Positions 17,859-27,800 of a stretch of 64,000 bases of DNA are shown here, in pieces. The stretch lies in NCBI RefSeq assembly GCF_002420705.1, contig NZ_DIIM01000021.1:1-64000 (forward strand), given 5' to 3'. Source of the stretch: Sphingobacterium sp. UBA5670. GTDB taxonomy: Bacteria > Bacteroidota > Bacteroidia > Sphingobacteriales > Sphingobacteriaceae. The notes beneath the pieces are model-generated. The model did not search any database, was not told where the DNA came from, and saw nothing but the letters and a program-made list of their open reading frames with translations. Numbering within the stretch: the first letter of the stretch is position 1; every line of letters starts with the position of its first letter. Made by a program: the position numbers and the translations under genes.

Positions 17859-18569
17859 ATGAAAGAAAACAGCATTTTTGACCGTTATAGCAGGCAAATT
17901 TTTATCGAAGAGATTGGCGTTGCAGGACAGCGAAAGATTATGGATGCCAAGGTGCTGGTCGTTGGTGCTGGTGGACTCGGAAGCCCCGTCATTCAGTATC
18001 TAGCTGCGGCTGGTATCGGCAAACTTGGCCTGGCTGATTTTGACAACGTGGAAATCCATAATCTAAACCGGCAGATTATTCATTCCGAAGCGCATATTCA
18101 CAACGCTAAAACTGCCAGCGCCAAAGATTATATACAAAAACACAATAGCACAATTGATTTCGAAACCTTTCAGGTAAAAATAGATACAGACAACGTTGCT
18201 GCGCTCCTTACTCCTTACCATATTATTGTAGATTGCTGTGATAACTTCCCGACACGTTACCTGCTAAACCATGCCTGCATACAGCTCAATAAACCGCTGG
18301 TATACGGAAGCATTTATGGTTTTGAAGGGCAGCTTGCTGTCTTTAACTATAAGGGCAGTAAAAATTTGCTGGATATCTTTCCAAGTCCCCCTGCCCCAGA
18401 GCAAGTACCAAATTGCGATAAAAATGGTGTCTTGGGTCCTTTGCCGGGTATAATCGGCAGCATGATGGCTATGCAGGTACTTAAAATAGCAGCTGAATTA
18501 CCTGTGGACAGTAATCAATTGACCATTGTTGATACATTTCATTGGCGTTTTACGAAACTTTTATTTTAA
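17859..18569 (+). CDS. thiF: ThiF/MoeB/HesA-family sulfur carrier adenylyltransferase
   Basis: A 236-residue E1-like enzyme that adenylates ThiS. The ATP site VVGAGGLGSPVIQYLAAAGIG, the Arg-containing NLNRQIIHSE segment, and IVDCCDNFPTRYLLNH are all present. Two features are odd: the family's structural zinc CxxC pairs are missing (only one Cys, in VPNCDKNG, remains) and the rhodanese domain seen in some homologues is absent. Being last in the operon and 4 bases after thiH, ThiS is its natural substrate. A weak imperfect hairpin near 18594-18621 may end the operon. Confidence 0.9.
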   Translation: MKENSIFDRYSRQIFIEEIGVAGQRKIMDAKVLVVGAGGLGSPVIQYLAAAGIGKLGLADFDNVEIHNLNRQIIHSEAHIHNAKTASAKDYIQKHNSTIDFETFQVKIDTDNVAALLTPYHIIVDCCDNFPTRYLLNHACIQLNKPLVYGSIYGFEGQLAVFNYKGSKNLLDIFPSPPAPEQVPNCDKNGVLGPLPGIIGSMMAMQVLKIAAELPVDSNQLTIVDTFHWRFTKLLF

Positions 18570-18661
18570 AATCGACACGAGGGAGTTTCACAAAAACAAG
18601 CGAGATCTTTACGCTCGTTTGAAAATTTATTTTAAAACAGGTGTCAACAAACAAAATTTCC

Positions 18662-18669
18662 TAATTTTG
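18662..18669 (+). promoter_or_regulatory. -7 element of the YaiO-family gene
   Basis: TAATTTTG matches TAnnTTTG perfectly and lies 51 bases before the chosen start codon at 18713. No TTG is found at the expected upstream distance, so the -33 half is missing or weak. It suggests the barrel gene is transcribed separately from the thiamine operon. Confidence 0.45.
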
Positions 18670-18712
18670 GTTTATATATTAGCAAGCTTAAATGTCAACT
18701 ATACGATCTGGA

Positions 18713-19954
18713 ATGAAAAAAGTAATTTATCCGTTACTCTCCCTCTCTTTATTACCTTTATTTTCAATTGCGCAAGAGACCAACCTCACGGCGGACGATC
18801 TTTTTGTAAAAGCGCGAAAGGTGGCTTTTGATTCGAAAGATTATCCACAGGCCATTCACCTATCAAAACAGGCTCTTCTTCAAGCTCCGGATTATACAGA
18901 TATAAGCATATTTCTTGCACGTCTCTATACCTGGTCTGACAAGATTGATTCGGCACGGACCATCTTTACAGAACTCGATAGGAAAAATACAAGTGACGAA
19001 GACTTCTTTTTGGCCTATGCTTCCTTAGAGTACTGGAATGATCAGGCGGACAAAGCTATTGCAATTGCGGATAAAGGACTGCGCATACATCCGCAGTCGC
19101 AGGATCTCCTTTTGTTAAAAGGTAAAATAAGCTATGGCAATGATCACTATGAGGCTGCCGAGAAGGCAATCAATAACCTATTGGCAATTAATCCTAAAAA
19201 CACAGAGGCGAGAGCGCTGGCAAAGAACATTGAAGAATATACCGCAAAGAATGCGATCGGGCTGACATATAATTTTGTGTATTTTGACAAACAGTTTGAT
19301 AATAATTGGCATATTGTGGGCCTAAGTTATAAACGCGCAACACCAATAGGTTCCGTGATTTTTAGAACCAACTACGCGAATAAGTTTGCAGAAAATGGAG
19401 TCCAATTTGAAATGGAGGCTTACCCTCGCCTTTCAAAGATATTTTACCTCTATGTCGGTGCCGGGTATTCCAATAATGTAGGTATTTTTGCGAAATATAG
19501 AACCGGTGTGTCTCTTTATGCCAATCTTCCAAACAGTTTTGAAGGGGAAATCGGTTACCGTCAGCTTTATTTTAGTGACAATATCTGGATGTACACGGCT
19601 TCAGTTGGAAAGTATTACCAAAACTTTTGGTTCAATTTAAGAACTTACCTTACACCGGGTGAAAAGAATATCTCCCAATCTTATACGGGTACGGTCCGCT
19701 ATTATACAAAGGGAGCCAACGATTATTTTGGATTTAGTGCCGGAACAGGTTTGAGCCCCGAGGAGAACCGAAACAATCTCCTGGATAATGCTCCTTATAA
19801 ATTAAAGACATTTAAAGTCGGTGCCGAGTACAATTTCTCTGTTAAGCAAAGTAACCTCTTTTCGATCTCAGGCACTTATTATAACCAAGAATTCCGGCCA
19901 AAAGAAAGAGGCAATCAATTGGACATCATTCTTGGTTATATTCGAAAATTCTAG
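18713..19954 (+). CDS. YaiO-family TPR plus outer-membrane beta-barrel protein
   Basis: A 413-residue predicted outer-membrane protein. A signal peptide (MKKVIYPLLSLSLLPLFSIAQ) leads into about 150 residues of TPR-like helical repeats (DYPQAIHLSKQALLQAPDY; DKAIAIADKGLRIHPQSQDL; YEAAEKAINNLLAINPKN), and then a C-terminal barrel of alternating strands ending in LGYIRKF. This TPR-then-barrel layout resembles the polysaccharide secretins PgaA, AlgK/E and BcsC in miniature. Start 18713 is preferred to an ATG at 18692 because the signal peptide starts there. Its stop codon interlocks with that of the convergent glycosyltransferase gene (CTAG at 19951-19954), and I infer that it exports that enzyme's product. 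Confidence 0.8.
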   Translation: MKKVIYPLLSLSLLPLFSIAQETNLTADDLFVKARKVAFDSKDYPQAIHLSKQALLQAPDYTDISIFLARLYTWSDKIDSARTIFTELDRKNTSDEDFFLAYASLEYWNDQADKAIAIADKGLRIHPQSQDLLLLKGKISYGNDHYEAAEKAINNLLAINPKNTEARALAKNIEEYTAKNAIGLTYNFVYFDKQFDNNWHIVGLSYKRATPIGSVIFRTNYANKFAENGVQFEMEAYPRLSKIFYLYVGAGYSNNVGIFAKYRTGVSLYANLPNSFEGEIGYRQLYFSDNIWMYTASVGKYYQNFWFNLRTYLTPGEKNISQSYTGTVRYYTKGANDYFGFSAGTGLSPEENRNNLLDNAPYKLKTFKVGAEYNFSVKQSNLFSISGTYYNQEFRPKERGNQLDIILGYIRKF

Positions 19955-22900
19955 TTTTTCTTTACCCGATCAAAGAAGTTGGTATAAACACTGTCAGGAA
20001 GAAGTCGCTTTTGGGTATAGAATAATTTGTTCTTGTGCTTGAATAATTCAAAGCGCTTGGACAATTCTTCCTTTATATTACCCGACGCGGCATCTTCATT
20101 GAGTACCCCGTCCAATTTATACAATTGGCCATCCGAAAGATGGTAACTGCCTTTCAAAAAATCAATCAATTGGTTTTTACTTTGCATCATGGCTATTCCA
20201 TCGCCTTGCGCTGATACACCTTTATCTAGACCTTGCCCGATCCAGGTAACCTGTGCCGGCGTTTTGATACCGAAATTATCTCGATAGTAAGCCAATACGG
20301 AAGGTGCGACGTCAAAATGGCTGACAAAATTATGGAAGGTCTTTGGCTCTTTTAGCAGTGGCGAATAAATTAGCAGCGGGACATGATAACGGTCTATTTT
20401 ACTTTGCAAAGGTATCTCAGGCATTGCATGATCTCCTGTTATTACAAAAATTGTATTTGCAAAATCTGCCCTCTTTTTATATTCATTAAAGAACTGTTCC
20501 ATCGCCTCATCCAGATTCAGCACGGAAACAAGCTGGGTACGATTTTCTAAAGCCCACTTTTTTTGATCCGGCGTAAGGTTCAATGTCGCTATCCGCTGAT
20601 CAAATAGCTGTTCATAATGAGCCGCATTATTAATCAAAAATGGATTATGTGTAGATAAAGTCAAAAGAACATGAAAATAGGGATGCTCCTGTATTTTTTG
20701 CACTTCGAGCAGTTTACTAAATACAGCTTGATCCTCGTAGCCCCAGCTCTCCCCTCCTTTTTCAGGCAGCTTTTTATACGGTGGTCCAAAAGCGGCCTGG
20801 TCAATGAGCATATCGATTTTATTATAATCCATGAATTTTTTCATGAAATCGAAATTGGAGTGACCACCATAGAAAAATCCGGTGTTAAAGCCATTGCTCT
20901 TCAGAATATTGAATAGGTTAAAATTATCCGGTAATGTATCCTGTTCAAGGAAACCGTGCATCGCAAATGGCAATGAACCTGTTATGGTAGGCAAGACGGA
21001 AAATGTCCGACCGGAAGAACTCATATTATTATCCCAATATAATGACTGCTTTTTTAATGAACCTATAAACGGCGTAAAGTTACCAATATAGCCATTTTCA
21101 GAACTATAAGCGTGACCTAACCCTTCGATAATAAGAAAGACCAAATTGGGTGCTTTCGTAGTTTTCTGTAAATAGGTCCCCAGGAAATCTTTGGTATCTT
21201 CTTTTTTCAAGAAAGGGAATTTGGTATCCAGCACTTTTGCATCATCATCGTCCTTATCGAACATAGCGAGCATCCCCGGATGCTCCTCCACATAATTCGA
21301 TAAATTGGATTCGAAAAAATAACGCCATTTACTGCGGCTTGCATTGGCTATAAATTCATCTTTTTCTGAACCCTTACCCAAAATTGATGCCGAGGAGATA
21401 AAAAATGATACGATACCCAAAGATAGCAATGCGATACTGGTATAGGATTTCTTGAACGTCTGTTTGTTGACTATCCAAAGCGGAACCCAAGAAATCACAA
21501 TCAGCAATAAGAGTAAAGCAATGTTGGTAAAACTCAACATGCCGCTGGCTTCCAAAATTTGCTTCATCTCTTCCGAACTGTAATAAAACATATCGGCCCC
21601 GAGCAGGTTTCTTGATTCGCCGAAATACAAAAACAGGATGAATTGCATAACGACCATAAAAGAGAATGAGATGACCAACAACAATCTCGCCCAAAAACTG
21701 CTTAAAAACTGAAGCAACAAATAACCTATTCCCAGACAACCTAAAGATTGAAAAAGAAATACCAGATTATCCAAAAAGAGATATTCGCCAGCATGCGACT
21801 CCGAAAGCTGCGTAAAACGGCGACCATACCACCACCATTCAACGCCAACAGATAACATATACAAAGCGAAGAAAACCAACATCACCGGTCCTAGGCTCTG
21901 TAGTGATACGTTTATTCGCTGGCCTAAATATTTCCAAATGGACTCATTGGCATCTTTTTGCTGAAAGCCTTGCCGCGTCATTTCGCCCCAGCCATGCTGT
22001 TTACGAAAGTAATCGACTACCCCCTGTACTCCTGCTTTAACAACGATAGGGTGAAAATACAAGGGTTCAAGGATAGCAGTGGTAATCAGTGTGGAAAGGT
22101 CTCGCTTCTTCGAATAGACCTGATGGCTAACAAGATCGACGAAAATCGCATAAATAGAATATAAAATTCCTGAAGCAATGACAAGCGCAAATAATGCAAT
22201 GAAAAACGGCCAATTGATGATTCCTAAAATAAAAAAGATCAAAAAGACGATGTAACCTGTAAATTCAACAATAGGCCCCAAGAATTCAAAAAAGAACCAG
22301 TACGGCATACTGACCATACCGAAACGTCCGTATTTTGGATTGAACATTAATTTCCGATGTTTCCATAGGGTTTCCATCGTACCTCTCATCCAACGATTAC
22401 GCTGTTTACGCAAAACCTCTTTCGATTCGGGCACCTCCGTCCAACACAAAGGATCGGGAATATTAACCACTTCATAGGCTTGCTTTTGCTCCTCCATATA
22501 GCGTCGCATCCGAACAACAAGCTCCATATCCTCACCAACCGTATTTCGATCATAACCACCACAAGCCAGTACGATCTCCCGATCGAAAGCACCAAATGCG
22601 CCTGAAATAAGAATTAATCCAGAAGCCCGGGACCAAGCCATCCTACCTAAAATAAAAGCACGGATGTACTCTAAAGCTTGTGTACGTCCCAACCAAGATT
22701 TAGGTAGGTTGACATCGACGACGGATCCATTGACAACATTACAATTGTTGGCTAGACGAATAACACCGCCACAGGCGATAACACGCTTGTCGGTCTGTTC
22801 CAAAAATGGCTTCGCCAGTTTTAGAATAGCATCCTGTTCCAAAATACAATCGACATCAATACAGACAATATAATCACCAGAAGAAATATTAACACCAACA

Positions 22901-23373
22901 TTGAGCGCGTCGGCTTTCCCCCCATTCTCCTTATCGACAACGATAAGTTTCTTAAAGGCAGGGTTCTTACTTTTATAAATTCCTCTGATTAACTTCGTTT
23001 CAATATTTCCCTGAACAAAAAAAGAGGTCGGTTCAAGTTCATAAGATTCTATCAATTTCAAAATAGAGTCATCCTTACTACCATCATTCACAATAATAAT
23101 TTCGAGATTATGGTAATACAGCGACAATAGGGAACGTACATTCTCAACGATGGTCATCCCTTCGTTATAGGCTGGTGCGATCAGACTGAATGTAGGTGCA
23201 TTGGGGTTTGTGGCAATAATGCTATAATCTGTAAACGTGTTATTGTGTTTATAACGAAATACAGCTCCATAAGCATATAATCCTATCCAGGTATAGATTA
23301 TGAATACTGCTGCAGAGTAAAGTAAAAATAACCAAACTATAATTTCGTATACAATATGGGAAAACTCTAACAT
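19951..23373 (-). CDS. fusion of a processive family-2 glycosyltransferase with an LtaS-like phosphotransferase domain
   Basis: A 1140-residue inner-membrane protein. Residues 10-36 form a membrane helix. Residues 60-340 form a GT2 domain with Asp97 (NDGS), the DVD at 173-175, Glu281-Asp282 (VGED) and the Q-x-x-R-W motif at 324-328, all typical of processive synthases such as PgaC. Membrane helices follow at about 355-435 and four more between 490 and 665. Residues 742-1040 form a periplasmic sulfatase-fold domain like LtaS, with the predicted metal Glu750 (LIIEGLG), nucleophile Thr790 (SSGRT) and Asp981-His982 (TGDH), plus the LTLSTHNPF segment. I infer synthesis of a glycan backbone followed by addition of a phospho-substituent. 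It overlaps the HEAT gene by 7 bases. Confidence 0.85.
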   Translation of the reverse strand: MLEFSHIVYEIIVWLFLLYSAAVFIIYTWIGLYAYGAVFRYKHNNTFTDYSIIATNPNAPTFSLIAPAYNEGMTIVENVRSLLSLYYHNLEIIIVNDGSKDDSILKLIESYELEPTSFFVQGNIETKLIRGIYKSKNPAFKKLIVVDKENGGKADALNVGVNISSGDYIVCIDVDCILEQDAILKLAKPFLEQTDKRVIACGGVIRLANNCNVVNGSVVDVNLPKSWLGRTQALEYIRAFILGRMAWSRASGLILISGAFGAFDREIVLACGGYDRNTVGEDMELVVRMRRYMEEQKQAYEVVNIPDPLCWTEVPESKEVLRKQRNRWMRGTMETLWKHRKLMFNPKYGRFGMVSMPYWFFFEFLGPIVEFTGYIVFLIFFILGIINWPFFIALFALVIASGILYSIYAIFVDLVSHQVYSKKRDLSTLITTAILEPLYFHPIVVKAGVQGVVDYFRKQHGWGEMTRQGFQQKDANESIWKYLGQRINVSLQSLGPVMLVFFALYMLSVGVEWWWYGRRFTQLSESHAGEYLFLDNLVFLFQSLGCLGIGYLLLQFLSSFWARLLLVISFSFMVVMQFILFLYFGESRNLLGADMFYYSSEEMKQILEASGMLSFTNIALLLLLIVISWVPLWIVNKQTFKKSYTSIALLSLGIVSFFISSASILGKGSEKDEFIANASRSKWRYFFESNLSNYVEEHPGMLAMFDKDDDDAKVLDTKFPFLKKEDTKDFLGTYLQKTTKAPNLVFLIIEGLGHAYSSENGYIGNFTPFIGSLKKQSLYWDNNMSSSGRTFSVLPTITGSLPFAMHGFLEQDTLPDNFNLFNILKSNGFNTGFFYGGHSNFDFMKKFMDYNKIDMLIDQAAFGPPYKKLPEKGGESWGYEDQAVFSKLLEVQKIQEHPYFHVLLTLSTHNPFLINNAAHYEQLFDQRIATLNLTPDQKKWALENRTQLVSVLNLDEAMEQFFNEYKKRADFANTIFVITGDHAMPEIPLQSKIDRYHVPLLIYSPLLKEPKTFHNFVSHFDVAPSVLAYYRDNFGIKTPAQVTWIGQGLDKGVSAQGDGIAMMQSKNQLIDFLKGSYHLSDGQLYKLDGVLNEDAASGNIKEELSKRFELFKHKNKLFYTQKRLLPDSVYTNFFDRVKKN

Positions 23374-24434
23374 TTTTTCTCTTGCAAAGCGTGTTTAATG
23401 ATTTGTATTAATTCGTCGTAAGTATCTTCACTCTGTGAAATATCACGTAAATATTGCTCCTCACCCAAAACAACAAGTACTTCCGCCGCGGAGATTTTAA
23501 TAGACACCGCAGTATGATTCCACAATTGATCCTTTAGAAAGCGTTCACATTCTCTACTTTTGGCAACCTTCATGGCTTTTAGGATCTCATTTTGTACCTC
23601 AATCGGCTGCTGGTCAAAAATGGACATAAATTGCTGGATCGTGGTACTATTCTCAATCGCCTGCAATGTCCGTATGGCCTGTACTCTCACCTTTGTAGAG
23701 GAATGGTTCAATAGATGAAAAACTTCTGTATAACACGTCATCAATCTAAATTTCCGGATCAGTCGTAAGGTGAATACAACCACTGTATCATTTGTACTCT
23801 TAATCCAGGTATCCACTTGCAAATCAGAACTTTCAGGTATATCATGAATAGAGTACAAAAGACGAAGTTGCTGCCAGTCTGATAGCGGCCTATCAAAATG
23901 TTCCAAAAAACCGAGACCTTCATATCCTTTGTAACTGACGATTGCATATTGAGCCTCTTGATAAACGGCTGTTCGCGGATCGTTTAACTTATTTGTTATC
24001 TCTGGGATTGCTTGCTCGACATTCATCGCCGCGAGCTCCTGCACACCACCGGCAACCATATAAGCTCTTCGATGCCTAAGTTTTCTCCAGGCTTCGTCCT
24101 CCAATTTAAAATCATGAAACAATCTGTTGATCGACTGTTTGGCCCCACCTGAAAATTTCCTATCCGAGTCAACGAGTACATCTAAAAAAAGTGCCCGAAA
24201 TGATGGTTCTTTTAAATGTTTTGCAAATTCCCTATCTCTTTCGTCGCTTTCATCGCTTCCTACAATTGTCTCCATTATCTTATACTCAATGATCTGTCTC
24301 CAGGATTGTCGGTTGTGCAAGATCCTATAGCTATAAAAACTATAGGCCAACACCGTGATGATTAACAGCAATACTAAAATCAACACGATAACAATCGCCA
24401 GTATAAGCTCATGCAGCTCGATGTGGTGATGCAT
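23367..24434 (-). CDS. membrane-anchored HEAT-repeat protein
   Basis: A 355-residue protein with one N-terminal membrane helix (LAIVIVLILVLLLIITVLAY at about residues 12-32) and a cytoplasmic domain of about 300 residues. Paired-helix repeats suggest an alpha-solenoid; the clearest are VRVQAIRTLQAIE and the SIKISAAEVLVVLGEE unit. HEAT solenoids are protein-binding scaffolds, so a structural or regulatory partner of the glycosyltransferase is a fair inference. It lies between the response regulator (11-base gap) and the glycosyltransferase (7-base overlap), so it is translationally linked to both. No enzyme motif is visible. Confidence 0.75.
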   Translation of the reverse strand: MHHHIELHELILAIVIVLILVLLLIITVLAYSFYSYRILHNRQSWRQIIEYKIMETIVGSDESDERDREFAKHLKEPSFRALFLDVLVDSDRKFSGGAKQSINRLFHDFKLEDEAWRKLRHRRAYMVAGGVQELAAMNVEQAIPEITNKLNDPRTAVYQEAQYAIVSYKGYEGLGFLEHFDRPLSDWQQLRLLYSIHDIPESSDLQVDTWIKSTNDTVVVFTLRLIRKFRLMTCYTEVFHLLNHSSTKVRVQAIRTLQAIENSTTIQQFMSIFDQQPIEVQNEILKAMKVAKSRECERFLKDQLWNHTAVSIKISAAEVLVVLGEEQYLRDISQSEDTYDELIQIIKHALQEKKC

Positions 24435-24444
24435 AAATTTCCCT

Positions 24445-24801
24445 TTATTTATTTGTTAAGCGTTTTATTCTTAAAATGAGTTCGTTTGGACTAAATGGCT
24501 TGACCATAAAATCTGACGCTCCTAAATCGAAGGCATCCACTACGACCTCTTCCTGCCCCATACTCGACAATACAATAACCGGAATCTTCTTTCCTATACT
24601 TTTTATCGCGGAAAGAATTTCAATACCAGAAGCAAAAGGCATCATAATATCTGTAACAACCAAATCCAAATCCAGCTCATTAATTTTCTCGATGGCTTCA
24701 CGACCATTTCTGGTCAGCACCACCTCGTGTCCTTCTTTTACTAATTTGTGCTCAACAGTACGCAGTATCAATTCGTCGTCTTCGGCTATTAAAATCAACA
24801 T
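24445..24801 (-). CDS. single-domain response regulator
   Basis: A 118-residue CheY-like receiver with no output domain. The acidic pair is EDDE, the phosphoacceptor is the Asp of LVVTDIMMP, the conserved Ser is in VIVLSS and the Lys in MVKPFSPNEL. Such proteins act by protein-protein contact. Four bases separate it from the hybrid kinase upstream, and 11 bases from the HEAT gene downstream. The kinase carries its own receivers and an HPt domain, so a phosphorelay from HPt to this receiver is likely, perhaps acting on the HEAT protein or the glycosyltransferase. Confidence 0.9.
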   Translation of the reverse strand: MLILIAEDDELILRTVEHKLVKEGHEVVLTRNGREAIEKINELDLDLVVTDIMMPFASGIEILSAIKSIGKKIPVIVLSSMGQEEVVVDAFDLGASDFMVKPFSPNELILRIKRLTNK

Positions 24802-24805
24802 ATCA

Positions 24806-27800
24806 TTATTTATTTAAGATTTTCGTAATTAGTTCCAATCCGATATCCATTTCTTGTTCGATTGCCACCAAGGCGATCGCAAGGTCGGCTTCAATTGTCG
24901 AACTTGTCTCCAGGTCTTTGGTCATCTGAGCCAGCTTGACCAATCCAGCAGTCGATGATGTTCCCCGTAGCTTGTGCAACAGCTCTTTAACGCGCACAAT
25001 ATCGTTTTCATTAGCGGCCTCCGTTAGCTGCTTTCTGGATCCAGTTATTTCCCTGATGACCAAATCCAGAAAAAAGGATAAAAATGCAGGATCATCACCT
25101 GCCTGTTCTTCCAGACGTCGCATGTCCAAATGCTCATCTAGGTCCTCAAAGTCGGAGGATTCAGCAGCAGTAGGTTTTACAGTTAACATTGCTTTTTCCA
25201 GCGCTTTGAATAAGTCTTGCTGTCGAATGGGTTTAGCTAAAAAGTCAGACATCCCTGCCGCAAGGCAGCGTTCCTTTTCGCCCGATATATTACCGGCCGT
25301 AACGCCGATAATAGGTGTTTCAGCATACCCTGCCATCTGTCTGATCTGTTTGGTTGCTTCGATCCCATCGACCTCCGGCATCTGGACGTCCATTAAAATA
25401 AAATCAAATATTTTTTCTCTACAGGCACGAATTGCCTGAGCTCCGTCTGATACTTCGGTTAAGCGCGCCCCTGGCATTATACTCGCCATCATCCTTAAGT
25501 TAAGGGCCATATTGACAGCGTTATCGTCCGCTAGCAAAACCTGAACATCCTGACCATATAAATCCCCAGACAAGGACAGGTTTGTCTGGGCTCTTAGCAG
25601 GCTTTCCTCTTCTTTATTTTGTTGTATCACTCGCCGTAAAGCCGAATACAATTCTTCTGATTTAATGGGTTTAAGTAGACAGAATGACCGTTCTTCTTGT
25701 CTAAATGCAGAAATTACCTCATGTTCTTCCGAAGAAGTATGCAACACGATCAATGGAATTCCTTCCCCTTGCTTTCTAAACAGCTCTTTGATTTTTTCGA
25801 TTGTTTCTAGGCCCGATAATATCGGCATATGATAATCCATTAGAATAACATCGAAACGCTCGCCCTTCATGAGCAACTGTAAGGCTTCCATACCGTTTTC
25901 TGCAAGGACAGATTCGACATTTTTATAGGAGAGCATATGTTGAAGGATCACCCGATTATTCGCGTTGTCATCGACAACAAGGACACGATTTAAAGGCAAA
26001 TCTGTTGCCTCCTCTTCCATTTCCTCGCATTGCACTTCAATGTCAAAATAGAATGTCGATCCAACACCGAACTCACTTTCGAGATTTAATTTACTTCCCA
26101 TATATTTCAACAGGTTGTTGGAAATTGTCAAACCGAGCCCAGTACCGCCATAACGTTTACTTACGGAGCTATCTTCTTGTGTAAAGGCATCAAAAATACG
26201 TTGTTGCTTTTCTGGTGGAATTCCGATACCGGTATCCCTAACTGCAAAACGTAGGGTTATTTTACCATTGTCGTTACGAAGTTTACTGATCTTAAATTCG
26301 ATTTCGCCTTTTTCTGTAAACTTGACAGCATTTCCCAGTAAATTGACCAACACCTGCTTAATGCGTGCTTCGTCAACCCAAACAAAAGCTGGTAGACCTT
26401 GCTCAATATTCAAAAGCAGTTCGACATCTTTTCGCTGAGCCTGATAGAGAACAACGTTAATAACCTGATTGGCTACATCGTATACATTATACTTATCGAC
26501 AAATAATTCGAGTTTACCCGATTCAATTTTTGAAAAGTCTAAAATATCATTGATAATATTCAATAAGCTATTTCCCGATTCATTGATGTAACCAAGGTAC
26601 TGCAACTGCGTATCATTTAACGGCGTTTTCAACAGCAGATCTGAAAATCCGATCACACCGTTTAATGGCGTTCGTATTTCATGACTCATATTAGCGAGGA
26701 ATTCAGATTTTGCTTTACTCGCTAGATCAGCCAGGTCTTTTGCTAATTTTAATTCATCATTTATTTTTACCGACTCCGTAATGTTTTGCGTAAAAATAAT
26801 GATTCCACCTATACTTCCATCTGCAAGATGCCATGGTCTTACTTCCCAATTGAAATGTTGTGCCTCTGCAAGTCCGCCGGCCAGTATGACCTCATCGGTA
26901 TTCTTATAAGGTATGCCCTCTAAGGCATCAAGGTAGATTTTCTTTCGTTCTTCCGGAATATTTGGAAACAGTTTAAAAAAGTTGCTATTGGGCGGCAAAC
27001 TTGCCCCATCGTGAAAATCTTCCAACCATTGATTACTGACCGAAATATAGTTAAAATCACGGTCAAACATCGCAACAGATGCTGGGACATAATCTACAAA
27101 CGCACGTAACATCGATTCTTTGCGTTCCAATTCCAGGAACAGCGATTTACTATGATCTATATCCTGAATAATTCCAAAGACACGTTTACAAATATCATTC
27201 TCAAATTCGGGAATACCTTTTACCCGTACCCAAATTGACTCTCCATTTTGCTTTAATAGTCGTAATTCTGTATCGTAAGGTGTTCTGGAAGTAATGGCAT
27301 CTTCAAAAATCCGACGTAAAATAACCTGGCTTTCTGGCTCATAAAATCCGATGGCATGTTCAAAGTCAGGTGTAAAATCAGGACTTACGCCATGAATTAA
27401 CTTGGTCGAATCGGACCAATAGACCTTGTTTTCGACCAGGTTTACCTCCCATCCCCCAACCTGGGCAACAGCATTTGTCTGCTCCAGGATTTGTTTGGTA
27501 TGTAAAAGATCATTCTCAAGCCGCAATCGATCGGTCATATTCAATGCGGTACTGACAACATAAGACCGTCCATTTTCATCGGTTTCCAGCATATTGTGGT
27601 AAAGCCAAGAGATATCTTCACCGTCTTTGGTTTGTAAAACCATCATGCCAGAATCTTCCTTATTTTCCGCAATACGCTTGAGATATTCTTCAACCATGCT
27701 TACATGATGAGATGGCACCAATTTCTTTAGATTCAACCCTTTAACCTCTTCTTTGGCGTACCGCAATATTTCTCTTCCTTTTTCATTGACGGATAGAATA

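Noticed and set aside
24936..25439. Rightward 167-codon open frame inside the hybrid kinase gene
   Set aside because: Antisense shadow of a well-supported coding region; Ser-rich low-complexity product.
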